Of a stretch of DNA of 64,000 nt, positions 25,247 to 38,543 are shown in pieces. The position numbers and the translations under genes were made by a program. This stretch comes from Ceriagrion tenellum (lineage: Eukaryota; Arthropoda; Insecta; Odonata; Coenagrionidae), in contig OY720636.1 of NCBI GenBank assembly GCA_963169105.1, positions 137,817,747 to 137,881,746 of the forward strand. Reading direction: 5' to 3'. Each line of letters begins with the position of its first letter. Within the stretch, counting starts at the first letter, position 1. The notes under the pieces are model-generated. The model ran no database searches and had not been told where the DNA came from. It was given only the letters and a program-made list of their open reading frames with translations.

Positions 25247-25431
25247 GCAAGTTAAAAATTTGGAGAACACAATCGGTTTTAATTGAAAAAATTGCACGCA
25301 TATTCTGTGATGAAGTGAAACTGCAAGCTTCAAAGCTTCGAAGCTTGCAGTTACACTTCATTACAGAAAATATGTGCAATTTTTGTGATTAAAACAAATC
25401 GTGTTCTCCAAATTTTTAAATTAACTTGGAT
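25247..25431. repeat. Near-perfect 180-bp palindrome (foldback MITE-like)
   Basis: The sequence from 25249 to about 25335 is mirrored as its reverse complement from about 25337 to 25429. Shared words include CAAGTTAA, AATTTGGAGAACAC, AAATTGCAC, TTCTGT-ATGAAGTG and CTGCAAGCTTC. The centre is GAAGCTTC-rich with essentially no loop. Such a structure would extrude as a long hairpin and resembles a foldback MITE. No clear target duplication is visible. Confidence 0.85.
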
Positions 25432-25640
25432 ACTTTTATTTTAAATTCGAATATAAAAAGGAAAAGAAGACGTATCACGCGCTCTACTAAGAAAGATTAG
25501 ATGTTACTCACCAAACATCATTATTTCTATAAGACCGTCGTAAATATTTTTGAAAAAAACATTACATTCACATATTTTTTACGGCACATTGAAAAGTTTT
25601 ACGGAAATCTGTATGTAAACGTAAAATCGCTCCTACACCC
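25432..25640. other. No gene seen
   Basis: AT-rich spacer between the palindrome and a GC-richer island. Confidence 0.5.
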
Positions 25641-26110
25641 TCAAGCTTAGTGTATTTCGGTGGTAAAAACTTGCGGATAGTGCTCACAGTATTTTTGACT
25701 CACCTCTAATTCTCGGGACCACTTTTCATTGCGTCCCTTCGCCTTTCCTTCCGACCACCGAAGACCACTTTCGTGCGAACCCCTCTCCCAAGCTATCACC
25801 TCCCTTTCGCTTTGATATGGTCGGTTATATCGGGCTGGATGTGCGTTGCAGGAGCCTTGAGGTCTGCTGCTGAGGGTCGAAAGTGTGTGTGGAAGGGCAG
25901 GTGGGTTGGGAAGTAGGGGGGGGAGGAGATGAGTTCGTGGAATAGAAGGGGTTGGTCGAGTGGCGCACGTATGACAGCAGGGGTTGAGGCTGGCTTCCGT
26001 TTGCCTTCGACACGAGGACCATTCTCGTCGGCAATTCTGCGGGAGTGGGCGAGGGGGTGTGGAGGGGAGGTGCCGGCCGCGGCCCTCGGGGATAACGGCG
26101 GACGTTTCGC
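25641..26110. other. GC-rich island
   Basis: Pyrimidine-rich on + to about 25830, then G-rich from 25850 to 26080, with CpG pairs near 26060-26110. Overlapping frames on both strands (25647-26147 on -, 25929-26279 on +) encode biased peptides without a recognisable domain. No splice-supported exon was found. Confidence 0.5.
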
Positions 26111-26329
26111 TCACAAGAGTTTGGCTTGGAAAATTGCTACATTCCACGAGGTGACCTCACACAAACACACCCTCGAATGTGTCCTCGTATATTCCCACTC
26201 TTCCATATCTATCTCCACTCGAAGCTCCCTGCTGCTCTCCCAATCCATACCGCCATCACATGTTTGCCGTTTTAGATAATTTTTACTTTTTAGATCGTTT
26301 TCTTCCTCTGTCAGATCAACAGCCACATA

Positions 26330-26515
26330 ATGCTCAGCGAGCCATCTCAAAGGTGTGTGTCCGGAGGTGAGTTATCACCAACCTTGATTACAATATACCT
26401 TCTAATTAAAAATTAATGTAACAACGACAACTGATTCACCAGAATAAACTACTCCAACTAGCCAGGAGGTGGTTTTTTATGGACATGCGCTACACTATAG
26501 GCATGCTACCAGTGT
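26330..26515 (+). repeat. Dispersed repeat, copy 3
   Basis: GCCATCTCAAAGGTGTGTGT is followed by a CCGGAGGTGAGTTATCACCAAC pattern. After an AT-rich spacer comes ACATGCGCTACACTATAGGC. It matches the copies near 15470 and 18220. Confidence 0.65.
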
Positions 26516-27300
26516 AAGACTCTTTGCATGTTTTCTTGAAAAATCTAGGGCAGGTGTACTTCAGTGTGACACGGGGATCATTATTTTGACGCCGTACTGT
26601 ATCTCAATGTGAGACAGAAGCGATAATATCGCGATGTGAGAGATACGTTGCCGAACAGATGGGTACAAGAATTTGTCCTTTTCATCCGCTATAAGAAGTC
26701 AAGATAAAAACTGACGTCCACTCATAATGTTCCCAAAACAAGCGTATGGCAATTCGGATGACTCGGAAATATCATCCAAAAACATCATAAAGTCGTTCTT
26801 AAGGTCTTAAAATCGTAAAATCAGCGGATATTTGATCTCTTGAATGGAAAGAGAAGCTGTTTTTTCTCATAACTACTAATTTTATTTTAACTACCGGGTA
26901 TCTATATTCAAGCTGTAAAAAGATTGTTCACATCTTGTAAATAGGGGAATATCGTTCGCTGCATTCCATTGACTGGGTTTCATGCTGAGGATATAATGGG
27001 AATCGCTATTATTTTATGTAAAAATTGATCGGTGCCTATTTTGTGCTTCCTTAAATATCCATAAATCTTATTTAATTTAACTTAACTGTCCATAACATTA
27101 AATTGATACTTCCACTTAATTTTTTAAAATATTTTCCATAAAACGCCGTTGCCCAATAATTCATAAAAAAAATTGAATTTCGGAACGATGATACAAATCT
27201 AGTAACAGGTCCAAGAAATAAAATGTACGTAATTGAGAATTTTTTTCTACTCCCGCAGTATGACTTCTTCTCCTCAATTGATACTTTCTCCAGCGGACAA
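26516..27300. other. No gene seen
   Basis: AT-rich. The - strand open frame at 27072-27305 has no recognisable domain. Confidence 0.5.
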
Positions 27301-28290
27301 CACACTTGCTCTTTAATTTAAAATGCGACCTTAACGCGGCACCCTGGAAAGAGTCGTACGTTGGTGTCGATCGTTCGTTTCGAGTGGTATCGCTCAGGGT
27401 CGTTGAAAGGGGCAATGGAGTGGGGACCGTGTGTGCTCGGCGGAGGGGGCATTGGGGGGATGGGAGGGGGGTGGAAAAGGGGTGGTGTAGGTGTGGAGTG
27501 GGGTTTGGGTGGAGGCAGAAGGCGGAGCGGGGGAGGCCGTGGAGTGTGCGTGATCGATGAGTCCCTGGGACGCTAAAGCGTTCTCCTGCTTTCCATCGCA
27601 CACGCGTGTTTGTGTGCTTGTGTGTGTGGGCTGCGCCATGTGTATTGCCGTGTTCTCGAGTTTGTGAGCTTCGGAGGAGGCTTTATGAGATGGGTTTAGT
27701 GGGTGTAACGATGTGTCTGTGTGGGTATGTATACAGACATGCACATACTACATACCATATGCTTTTATTTCAGATGCCATATGTTTTATTTTTTTTATCG
27801 TGAGCGAAACTCTGGAGGCGGCGATTTTTTATGCGGAATTATTTACGCGTTCCACTCGCTCTGTATCCGAAAGGAGTCGTGATTTCGACGATGGTTTACC
27901 TGGCCGAGAGCTGTGCGCATGTGAGCGCGATGGAATTAGGGCGCCCGGCGTGGGGAAAGCCCTCTCTTCAAAAGGGGACGCATGTTTTATTCACATTTGC
28001 ATCATCTTCCTCCGCCGTACTCTCTCTCTGTACTCTTTTTTTATGCGTTTTCTGGTGTTTCCAAAGTTTATGAATGGAGTATGTGGCGGCGATATATGTA
28101 TACGTATATTCCAATAACCTTTTTTTCGGGGCTATGCAAGAGGGGAAGAGTTTTGCGTCTCTATAGTGAACTTCGCCCAGGTGCTGGATCCCCGTTTACT
28201 TCCCCATTCATCGTGCGTGTTTCGGGAATGATGTTGGGAAGCGTAGTGATGGAAGAACACACGATGTTTGCACTGTAAGTACAATCCTTC
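27301..28290. other. GC-rich island with a possible exon end on +
   Basis: A G-skewed block (27400-27560) is followed by a less biased, CpG-containing region. Several overlapping + frames are open. The one ending at 28278 runs into CACT|GTAAGTAC at 28275-28283, a good 5' splice-site match, so this could be the end of a first exon. The peptide has no recognisable domain and no partner exon was found downstream, so I do not call a gene. Confidence 0.35.
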
Positions 28291-29370
28291 ATTGACTTGA
28301 TAACGAATCTATTTGATAATCAGTGATAATCCTTTCGAAATGGACCGTAAATTAAGCACTGTTTAACCACTCATTTAATGGCACCTACCGTTGCGGTTCT
28401 ATGCGGCACGTAAATCATTAATTAATTTAAAATTTACTGTGCTTGAACTAAAAAATTGTAATAATATATTATGCCAATATTTCAAGGTAAAAATGTATCA
28501 CATAAACTAGCTATCGCATGAAAATACGCCTATTTTCGACGTACTTGTCCCCACGTCTTGGATTCAAGTCCTTCATTTTGGGCCATATTTTATTCCCTAC
28601 TTATCTACAATGTTTTCCTTGTCTCACCTCATTTCTACCTTCTTCATTCCCGGCTAATACTTCTCTAAACACTCGACTGTTCAATTTTATCTCTGGTAAT
28701 ATTAGGAAAAACTCCCTACAGCCAAATAAAATTTCTGAAAGAGTGACACGAAGGTGCTGGGACCGATCACATTGCTAAGAAAATAGAGTTTGTTAGAAAT
28801 ATTCACTTGAAAATACTGAGGATTCATCACTTCTTCGAGTATCCATATGTAATAATAATCCAAATATAAGAATAATCCAAATCTTCAATAAAATTTAATT
28901 GGATTTCCAAGCATGTATTTCGGCGGGAAGTACTTGTAGGCACGTGTATATTGCAAGAGGCTACACGTCAAACAGTCCAATTCCTGGTCCAAACCATTTT
29001 TAGCCCCTGGAAGCACGCACGTTTCTGCGAGTTCACCCGGTGGATAGTCACGTGGATGACGGAAATGGCGGCATAGGAGTCTCCTTTCCTTTCCCTCTAT
29101 CGCCAACTTTGATTATTCTTTGATTTATTTAGTTACCTGAGGTTTGCTACTTAAAATACTTACCTAGAATCAAAGATTATTTTGCCGTTTATATCAAGCG
29201 GAATGAGTTGTCATGAATAGTTCGCAAATTTTCACCGTCGGAATTTATCTCGTACGTCTTAGCTCGCGGAATTCACGCCTATCCATTTTGATCATTCGCA
29301 ATTTCATCAACAACATTATGAGTACAGCTTTCGGCGTTGCTGAAATGTAGGTGACTGACACAAACTCCCT
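28291..29370. other. No gene seen
   Basis: AT-rich. Open frames at 28518-28778 (+) and 28885-29106 (-) are unrecognised. Confidence 0.5.
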
Positions 29371-30008
29371 TTGATGATTCAAGTTTGCCGTAGGTTTTCC
29401 TCAGGGGCCGTCTGGAACTCAGGAGGAATGGAATTAGTGGGGGGGAGGGCTAGGAAGGAGGAGGAAAGAGGGTGGGAGGAGGTTTTGAGTGAGATGAGGA
29501 TAACGAGCAGGAGGCGGAGATCGTGTGGAGGACGCGCGCGGAGGCGTTGGCTAATCCGAGACTGGAAACCGTATTCGATCCATTTCCGAGTGATGGGTCG
29601 GGAGTTTTGCTTTCGCTAACGACCTCGTACGTTATTCCGAAATGCTATGCTCCGGAGTCATTTATTATGCCATCAAAGCGGGTGATTAAATATCTTCGGT
29701 CTGGGAAAAAAAAGCGACGTTTCGCTTATTTCTACCCGGGAAACGCCAGCTCACAGCGATACATGCCGAAAGAAGTGCGCTTGGATGAGGACGTAGACTA
29801 TTCGTTTCAAAGCAAAGTCTCTATCAGGTGCTGCAATAGGGAATACGGATTAAATCTTTGCTACTCGTTACCTAGTGATCCAGGAGGATATCTTCTTATC
29901 TCGGGATTTGGGTTAGTCACTTCTTATCTCCTTTTGAACCTGGTTTTGTTATTAGTATTTACTCTGAGACTCCACTCCAGTGTGTTTCCTCCACTTGGCA
30001 TTCGCTGA
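29371..30008 (+). other. Unassigned open frame of 161 codons
   Basis: A + strand frame runs 29523-30008 and overlaps a second frame at 29371-29619 in a locally G-rich stretch. The longer peptide has ordinary composition: a basic region (KYLRSGKKKRR, around residue 55), two adjacent Cys (RCCNR) near residue 104, and a strongly hydrophobic leucine-rich segment near residues 125-150 that could span a membrane. I recognise no family. No clear acceptor, donor or Kozak context was found, so it may be chance. Confidence 0.25.
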
Positions 30009-31630
30009 TCAATTTGATAACCTACATGATTTTCTACACAGTATTTTAATCTGCAGTTTCCTGCTATCAAAGTTCTTATACTGAGTTTGATAAATATCCG
30101 GCGTATTTTTACATATTAAAGAAATAATAACCATCGCAAATTTCGGTACGGACGGCCTTATGATAATTACTGTACATTTCATCTGGAACCAACGGTGATT
30201 CTGGGCCGGAAGATCATTACAGGCATACGGAAGTCGTTACAAAGTATTGGAAAGTAATCACTAGAATTGGAGAATCATTACTGACCTTTCCAAATATAAA
30301 TACCAACTTTATAGTTAATATGCGTAGAGTGGAAGTAATTTTACCGTTAAAGAGATCGTAATTGATGATTTACTTATTTGTTAAGTTACTGCCCGAAGTT
30401 AGGTATTAGGTTCACGGTTTCAGAATTCACGACGAGAAGCATGTTTGCGTCCACTAAAGATAATGAAACTTCCAGTTGATTCCACGAATGCAGAATACCC
30501 TCTCTAATCAGAACGCGGATACCCCAAACCCCCCGCATAACACGGGTAGGCCTCCGGGGTGAGGTCCTGGTGGTTTTCTAAAAATATTTATTTTCCATTA
30601 ATGGACGTTGGCTGGAGTTTAATGAACAGTATGGGACTCAAATAGGAAAGACAGATGTTTATAAATACTCACAAAACCCCCTATAGACAGTGACTAGTCT
30701 CAGACAGGAATTCATTCGTTTAAGTTCTGCCTGAGCGACGTATCAAACAACAATTTTCTCGGGTTATTTTTGAGATCAAGGGATTCATCCGGAATTTTAT
30801 AACTTTCTTATGTACCAGAGTTAGTTTTACGAACACCATGATTGTCTTCCATACGCTTTTGTCATGTACTCGTAGCATCACTTCTGCTCTCCTCTGTGGA
30901 GTACAATTTTCAACTGTAATTATGAGCATATTTCTTATTTTGTCATGGCGTCTGTAGACAAAAAATCTGCGGTATGTGCAGTACCAGTTATTGTAGACGA
31001 ACGTTTCTTATTTTGACCGTGTGTTCCAAAGAATTCTAGGTCAGTCAAGAACCTGCAAAGGTAGAAGAATACCACTCCTTGTCCACGATCTACAGTTGGG
31101 TGAAGTTGTGGAATGGGGCTTGTAGTCAGCCGGCCACTGCTTTCCTCCCTCCTTCTTTGCTGTCAGTCTTCAGTCTGCTTATAGTTAGTAGATACTCAAA
31201 ATCTCAAAATGATTTTTAGACTATTTTAAAGACCAATTTAAATTTACGCTCTTGTGATAGTGTTACAGCAAAAGGTCGGACATTTTTCGAGATTAATTTC
31301 CATTTAAGGAGATAAGTCCTTTGCATTCTGTTTTACTGAAGAAGGTAAAATTAAGATGCATTCTTAGATTAGAATATTGTTTATGTCTGGAATTATATTG
31401 TGTGTGCATGGAAATTGCTTCAAAGGTTACAAGAACAAAAGGAACCGAAAATTTTCAAAGGAGAAAAAGAAACAAGCGATCAATCTGTCATATTTTCATT
31501 TAGAAAAATGTGCTGCAGCTCTGTAAATCCTTTTGGCCATTTTCGGAGTGGAAAATCACCGAAATACACCTCACATGTTGCAAATAAATAGTAATTTTCT
31601 CTACTATAAAGGATAAATAAAGATACAAAA
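30009..31630. other. No gene seen
   Basis: AT-rich with a short GC-richer patch near 30510-30575. No recognisable feature. Confidence 0.5.
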
Positions 31631-31652
31631 TATATATATATATATATATATA
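31631..31652. repeat. (TA)n microsatellite
   Basis: Eleven uninterrupted TA units. Confidence 0.98.
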
Positions 31653-34600
31653 ATTTTAAGTTTAGGAGAAAGTTTTCAATCGAAAGGTATCAATTAGACT
31701 AAAATTGGTACATTATATGCAATTTATTACAAATACAATAAAAGGTTATATTTATTTAAGTTTGATTATAATGTTTGGTACTAACGTGTAAAATTAACTC
31801 AAACGTATCCTTATGAGGTTAAGGAACTTTAGTGTCATACAACCAATGTAAACTTCCTGGAAGTTATGAAGAAACTAGTATGAAGTATTTTGAAGCTACT
31901 TATTTGATTAAAAAAATAACTAAATCACCGACAGAGTTGCACAGATTTGTTTGACTATTCAAGGAGTGTGAAAACAGGCAATGCGACACGAGACAGCGGG
32001 ATTTGTAAATCGCGTCTTAAGTGGAATACGCTCACTTTTGCCGCCGTAACACTCTAATAGCGAGGCATAGACAGAAAATATGTGAGTTGGAACATAGTAT
32101 TTATGTTTAATCGTTGATAAAAACATGTTGTGAAAGATGAGATTATTTTTCGGTTGGAATGAGATTAATTTTTTTCCCAAATGAGGTGTAATATTTCAAA
32201 AAGGGAAGTAATTTTACAGGCATCGGTGAAGACATCTGACAATGATAGTGCATAGGACAAATGTATCGATAATATTTCCATTCAAAAAACAAAGGAGAGT
32301 GTACTACTTCCGGCGAGATGTGATTGGACCGCACAATCCAGATTTGAAAATCAATAGATATGGTACTGTCTACTTTATACTCGATAGGGTGGAAAGTAAT
32401 GCAGCTCTTCATTTTTATTCATTAACAAAAAGAGAAGAAAACATAAGTCATTTTGTAAGCTAAAGTACGACACCAATATTTGTTTCCTGAGGGTGGGGAT
32501 AGAGGGGCCTTCTAGGATGAGGTAATGGTAGTGAGAACAGATGAAGACAATTCACAAACCACTGGAAACAGAACAAATGAAACAGTGCGCAGTCTCAAAA
32601 TGGCTTGGAAAACGTGATGAGCATGGGAACGATTAATAAAAAGTTAAAAAAAAAATTCTGCCTATTAAGAATATAGAAAACGAAGGCAAGTGACCAGGAT
32701 TGAAGGAAACCTCCAAGACGCTACTCGCACGGCACACAGTGGCCTAGAAAGCCCGATTTTCCGGACAAAAGTCGATTTTCCGAACTTGTTCAAATTACTC
32801 CAAAATCATGTTTAATGGAAAGATAAAAGATCATTTTGCAACGTAAGACACTTTTTCTTCTATAATACAGTTATTTTCAGATATACAGAGCTGAATTTAA
32901 TGGAATTTTATCGTAATTCAATTTATGACATTTTCAAAGCTTGTTTGCTCCATCCATAGAATTAGTCTACGCTTTATTTAAAGTGTATAATGATTATTAA
33001 TGACATCTTTGCCTGGTGTTTATTGCGTTTATATCGTTTATTTTGTAATAAAGTCTTTAAGTCCCTTATGACAGTGCTGAAAATTCGTCTCAGACGTAAA
33101 TTCTGTTTGTGTGTGCAAAGTTAGCAGAACAAAAAATCCATCCACTACCACCCTGTTAAGCAATGGCATAATGGAAAGAAAAAAAATCTGTATTTAGTTA
33201 ACGTGGAAAAATCGTAATCACGGCTACCTTCTTCGCAGAATGGCATCTGCCGATATAAATTTCTTTTGTTTTGACATGCATGCAGTGGTTATCGAAAATA
33301 CTAATGCGCTAAATCAACGTCTAGGCAAATCTATGTCACGGGAAATGAGAAAACCATAAACGCTCGAATGATTGCAGTCACAGCCGAAATAGGAAAACTT
33401 TCCCAATACATAATTTTAAGGCCTCAAACCTATGCAAAGGAAAATATACCCTTAGGGAAAATCTTTCTATAGCAGAAAAAAGGCCAGATGAATGGTTACT
33501 CTATGTATAGCAGGATAAATGTTCTCCGTGGTAAGCACCAGGGTCCAAAACTAGGTCAAAGGTGAATGAAAAAAAATCTGGAAAATAAAATGACTGAAAT
33601 ACGTGAAGGTGAGTTCACATTGCCCAAGCAATGAAATTAAAATTGCATGATTGAGATGTTTTGATTGAAAAGCCTTTCAAGGAAAATGAAACCGTCAGGC
33701 ACGGTATGTGGGTTAGAGATCGAAACAGGCTGGGATCACCACAACCCATGCATGGTTTCGAGGAATGTAGTATTTGCATCATTATGGAATGTAATAACGA
33801 CCATGTTTTTAGCATGAAAAAGTGCCAGTAGTGATTCAATCTCTAAGTCTAGAAAGGGAATGGAAGACCCTTTGAGTAAAAGCTCCACTCTTTTAGTATA
33901 CCTCACTATTTCACACTGATCCATCCTCCTTTAGACTCGTAAATAGGAGTGTATTGCACTATGCACGTTAAAAAGTATTAAAGGAGTCATATTTCCACGG
34001 AGTGAAAATAGATATACTTATGGCCATTAAGACATATTTTCCCATTCCACTCGAATGCTTGGTCTGTTTGGTCTGAAGTAAGAAGCTGTGTCATGACTTC
34101 TTTTACTGCCGGTAGACAATCTATCTTCGTAATTGACGCATTTACGAATTGAGTAAATAAAATTCCGCGAGATGACAAAAATTTTCCAAAATCGTGTTAT
34201 TTTTATTTACGAACAAAAATTCATATTATTCACATAAAGTGCCTGAAATTGCTTGAAAATTCGCATTATCGCAAGCGCAAAATATTGTAGTTCCCAGGCA
34301 ATGGTAGAAAAGCTGGCAGTAAAACAGTGCTCTGTAATCTGGAAAACAGCAGAATATGCCGAAATTTCAAAAGTAAAGAATTTGACTTAGCTCCTCTTTT
34401 ATTATCCGATTATTTGTATGTTGAAATTAGTTGTTTTTCTACAAAATAAAAGAAATTGAGGGGATTCCCCTGAAGTAATATGAAGTCCAAATAATTAGAA
34501 CCACTCCCGTCTGCCTCCAGAAGCCTTGCCGCATTCGACCGCACGAGCGTTGAAGTCTCCGTCGTCAATATAACTGCCTACTTCCTCATGACAATCATCA

Positions 34601-35325
34601 TCCAACGTTTCTATTTTGCTAGTTTGCCAGCAAATGTGTCGTTTGGAGACGGGTATTATAGAGTATAGCAGGTATAAAAATTTATTTTTTGAAAAAACCT
34701 CAGAACCTTGTCGAGAACGGAATGAGAATTACGAAAATATACTATTGAGTGGTTTAAAATACATACTAATGTCACATCACCTCAAATTATATCGCTAAAA
34801 TAGTAAATATACCAGCCAAGCAAGATGCGGTTTTTGACATAATCTACCCATATTCTTGTTGGCAGACCCCTCGGGCTAGCTGATGCACAGTGATATGAAT
34901 GCTGATAGAGGCCACGGAGGCCAAATCTGCCTACTGTTCCAAGCTCTCTACTCAAGGATATGTAATGTAACTAATCCTTAGATTATTCCAATAAATCCAA
35001 AAGCACTACCCATATAAATACTTTCTCTAATCTATTCCAAGTTCAGTAATTGCTTTGAACTTATAAAATAAATATAAAATAAAATTGCGTTAAATATTCG
35101 TCAGTGAATAGATAGTCACGCTAAGAGTATTAATTGCTTGCCTTAATGTTGGCATTTGTATTTCTTACATTTTTCATAGCATTGCGGCTAAAAGCGGGGT
35201 AAATACTGTCCGTGAAGATCTGCTTGAGGCCTTGTTTAAGTCATTTAGGAGTCCTATAGGACATATCTACCTTAGTCCTGTCGGCTGTCTCAAAACGCTG
35301 ATAGATAGGTCCATAGAAGTGAACA
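31653..35325. other. No gene seen; one possible lone transposon end
   Basis: AT-rich throughout. At 32739 a CACAGTGGCC heptamer-like end is followed by two copies of a CGATTTTCCG-A motif, resembling a terminal repeat of the kind seen in the Transib-like element at 52.35 kb. I found no matching opposite end. The remaining open frames are unrecognised. Confidence 0.45.
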
Positions 35326-35329
35326 GAGA

Positions 35330-36360
35330 GGTATACATAAGTTATGAAGGCTTTCGACAGTGAACTGGAATATACTAATGAAGACCGTGAAAAACTTGTG
35401 AATACATTGGAGAGATGAAAGATTCGTTAAAGATCTGCACAAAGGGCAAAGAGTAGGGGTACGAGTGAATAGAGGAGAGACAGAGGAAATCAGCATTAGG
35501 ACGGGAGTAAGACAAGGCTGTTATATGTCTCCAGCTCTATTCGACATTAACGGTGGAGACTTAATGAAAGAAGCCATAAGTTATTTAGATGTAACCCTTG
35601 TGGGAGGAGAGAGAGTGAACTTCATTAAATATGGAGATGATCAGGTGGTAATAGTAGCGGGTAACAGTCACAGTAAATGGTGGATGAAATTGAGAGGGTT
35701 ATAAAACATTTTGGAATGAAGGTAAACATCGGGAAAACTAAAGTAATGAAGGCAGAAAAAGAGGAAGGAGTTCTTAATGTGACCATGGATGGAAAAAGGC
35801 TAGAAAAAGTATTATAACATGGAATGGAAGCTACACGAAGGATATTTGAAGTAGAATATCACAGAAAAAAGCAGTCTTCAGTAAAGTCAACCAACTGTTT
35901 TCAGCCAAAGCAATCAATATAGGCTTAAGGAAATGATTTGATAAATGTTTTATTTGGAGTATTGTGCTTTTAGCAGCCGAAACCTAGGCAGTCAGGAGAA
36001 AAGAGGAGAAATATCTTAAGGGTTTTGACATGCGGTTATGAAGAAGAATGGAAAGATACAAATAGAGTGATAAAGTGAACAATGAGAAAGTGCTGGCAAG
36101 GATTAATAAAAAAAGGAATATTTTAAGATCAATAAGAAAGAGGAAGGCAAACTGGATGGGACACGTCCTGAGGAAAGATTGACTGATAAAAAGAATATTT
36201 GAAGGAAAGATAGAGGGAAAGAGAGGGAGACGAAGAAATTAAATCTTATCAGACATTATGAATGGATAGAGTTATATAGAACCGAGGGTTGTTGCATAGA
36301 ATAGACGACCATGGAGGGAGCAGTTCCGCTGAGACATATCCGAGGACAGATTCACCTAAG
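35330..36360 (+). pseudogene. LINE fragment, RT core to C-terminus
   Basis: Starts with a degraded AFD region near 35345. Then come RT motif B (TGVRQGCYMSPALFDI, about 35500-35550) and the catalytic motif C as YGDD (35632-35643, IKYGDDQVVIV). FGMKVNIGKTKVMK lies at about 35713-35755. The C-terminal KRKANWMGHVLRKD is at about 36140-36180, followed by a GKIEGKRGRR element near 36205-36235. Stops and frameshifts separate these pieces, so the copy is dead. It belongs to the same broad LINE type as the 9.9-13.4 kb copies. The 5' half is absent. Confidence 0.85.
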
Positions 36361-37435
36361 AAGATGACCAAGTGGCCGAAATTTCTTAATTTCAGACCAC
36401 ACGTGGAAAGGGAGGAGTATCGAGTTTTATGGCTTCAATGTACATGTTTTATTTTTAAATAATACCTTTAACAATTAATATAATAGCTTCAAATTCTTCA
36501 CAAAGTTCTCTTAATATTGTTGCACTTTATACAAAAGTGATTCAATTGATTTTTACACTTCAGGCTCTGGGGTATGCTTGGGCTACAGTACAACCTTCAC
36601 CGAATAAAAATGATTTTGGCTGGTGCGATCTTTATTTTTTTTATTTACGAGAAAGCATGAAATATTTCTTAATGATATTGGAAAAAATTACTATAGGTTT
36701 CCTTGTGGTATCGGGTTTGAGTGCATAATAACAAAATCCTTGTACGCTGAACTAGCATTTCATATTCACATAACTTACATTTCTGAGATTTGTTATCATA
36801 ATTCAAATGAAGAACAGGTTTAATTCAGGAATAACGTATCATTATAAATACTGATTTATTATGAAAAAGATTTGACTAAGGTTTAATAGAAAACTATACA
36901 TTTCAAATCACGTGTATATGAAGTGCACCCTTTTTTCACAAGTTAAAAGTTTACACTAATAATTAAATGCGCAACTATCACTCTCGAATCCCATTTTCAT
37001 CACACTTGTAATGACTCGGCTCTCGTCTTGTGTTTGTCGTTCCCCAAATATTCTGGAAACCTCTAAGGATGAACTTCTCTGCTTCTTGGAATCAGTGCCT
37101 AAAATCAAATAATTTTACCTGTTGTCTATTTGTGCATCTACCATTTATTTATTTCAGCAGATATTTTGGTATTTCTCCAGTAGTTGTCACATTTTAAATA
37201 TTTCAAATGCAGATGCTTCAATTACTATTTCAAACTCTGTGATTCCATTTGTCTAATTGTTTCATCCCTTCATTTTCAGTATATTCAATTTTAGGATGTA
37301 TTTACTCCAACTACCTGTTCTTCCCTATCTAATGCTTATTGTTTTTCCTTAATCCGTGTTGGCGCTTCTTCATATATTTTTTGGGGAACCTATTTAAACC
37401 AGGGCCTTTAGCTTGGGACCTTAACCATAATATTA
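36361..37435. other. No gene seen
   Basis: AT-rich. Open frames at 36537-36728 and 36623-36823 have no recognisable domain. Confidence 0.5.
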
Positions 37436-37439
37436 CCTT

Positions 37440-38330
37440 CAATTGACACTAATCACAAACCCGTTGTGCCTCAGAGCGTATTCGATCCATAGCCCTCTTC
37501 TTTTCAGTCTAGTTTTCCATGTGGTCATTTCCTATTCTTCTCATCTCTATACTCTTCATTTCTTATTGTGTTTGCCCATTTGACTCTCAACATTTACCTC
37601 TAGCACGAGATCGTGAATGCTCCTCTGATCTGCATTTATAATCGTCCATTGCTTCCGATCTGTAAATTGCCCCACTCCACTCAAATCCTTTCACATAGTG
37701 TTCGCCAGCTCATAGATTTATCTTTTTCAAACATAGCAGTTGTCTTTTAACTATAAATGTTTTATAAGCTGAGGCCATTCTTGACATGATGTCCGTTGTA
37801 CCTCTTCCGTCCCAGTTTATGCTACTCCCGAGATAGGTGAATGAAGCCACTTGCTCTAATTTATCTGCTTTCATTGTGATCACAGCATTCAGCGTCTCTT
37901 TTCCACATACTAGACATTTTATCACTTTAGTTAATTCAATATCATCTCTTATATTGAAGATCTAAGTCCATTGTGTTGAGTGATATTTTAAGATCATGAC
38001 GAATATCTCCTTAGACTGCAATTTTATTTTTAATGCGGAGCATATTTGTTCCTTATCCGTCACCCTGAATTCCTATCTATTTGATCTGTTGACCTTCTTG
38101 GTACCTCCAAATGTATATTGGGCTGTGCCGATGAGAGACTGCACCCTTGTCTAACTCATTTGTAAATTTAGCTTCCATTTCCCTTCCGTTTCTCGTTCTT
38201 GTAGAGATGTCTTCCTTCTTGTATGACAGTTAAATTGTTCTGTCATGGTAATCTAATCCGAACATTAGGTTCATATTGGCATTTTTGAAAGATTTCTGAA
38301 AGTTCACGAATGTTTTATACTATGAATAAT
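37440..38330 (-). pseudogene. LINE fragment, RT to C-terminal region
   Basis: On the - strand, a degraded palm motif FVNFQKSF--ANMNLM appears near 38310-38250. The clearest part is at 37710-37925: MIKCLVCGKE, then KLEQVASFTYLGSSINWDGR and IMSRMASAYKTF. This is the post-catalytic segment typical of arthropod LINEs, where the YLGS-DGR motif is characteristic. Frameshifts and stops are frequent. It faces the + strand LINE at 35.3-36.4 kb tail to tail. Confidence 0.8.
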
Positions 38331-38543
38331 TAGTTTGAATGGTTTTCTCTACATGCTACGTATTACTTCAGATGAAAAATCACTATGCAGTCCGCCACTG
38401 AGGCTTGTGGTATATGGACACAAGCCACGAAAATGGAGGGAACTGAGAAAAGGTGAGGGAGAGGACAGAAGTTTTGAATTGTCTGTCAAGCATGTGTCTG
38501 ATGTAGAGATGGGCGCCGTCTTCAGTTTGGTCTGTGGCGGCAT

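Noticed and set aside
25647..26147. 166-codon frame on -
   Set aside because: Composition-driven, with no domain. The + strand frame overlaps it with equal length.
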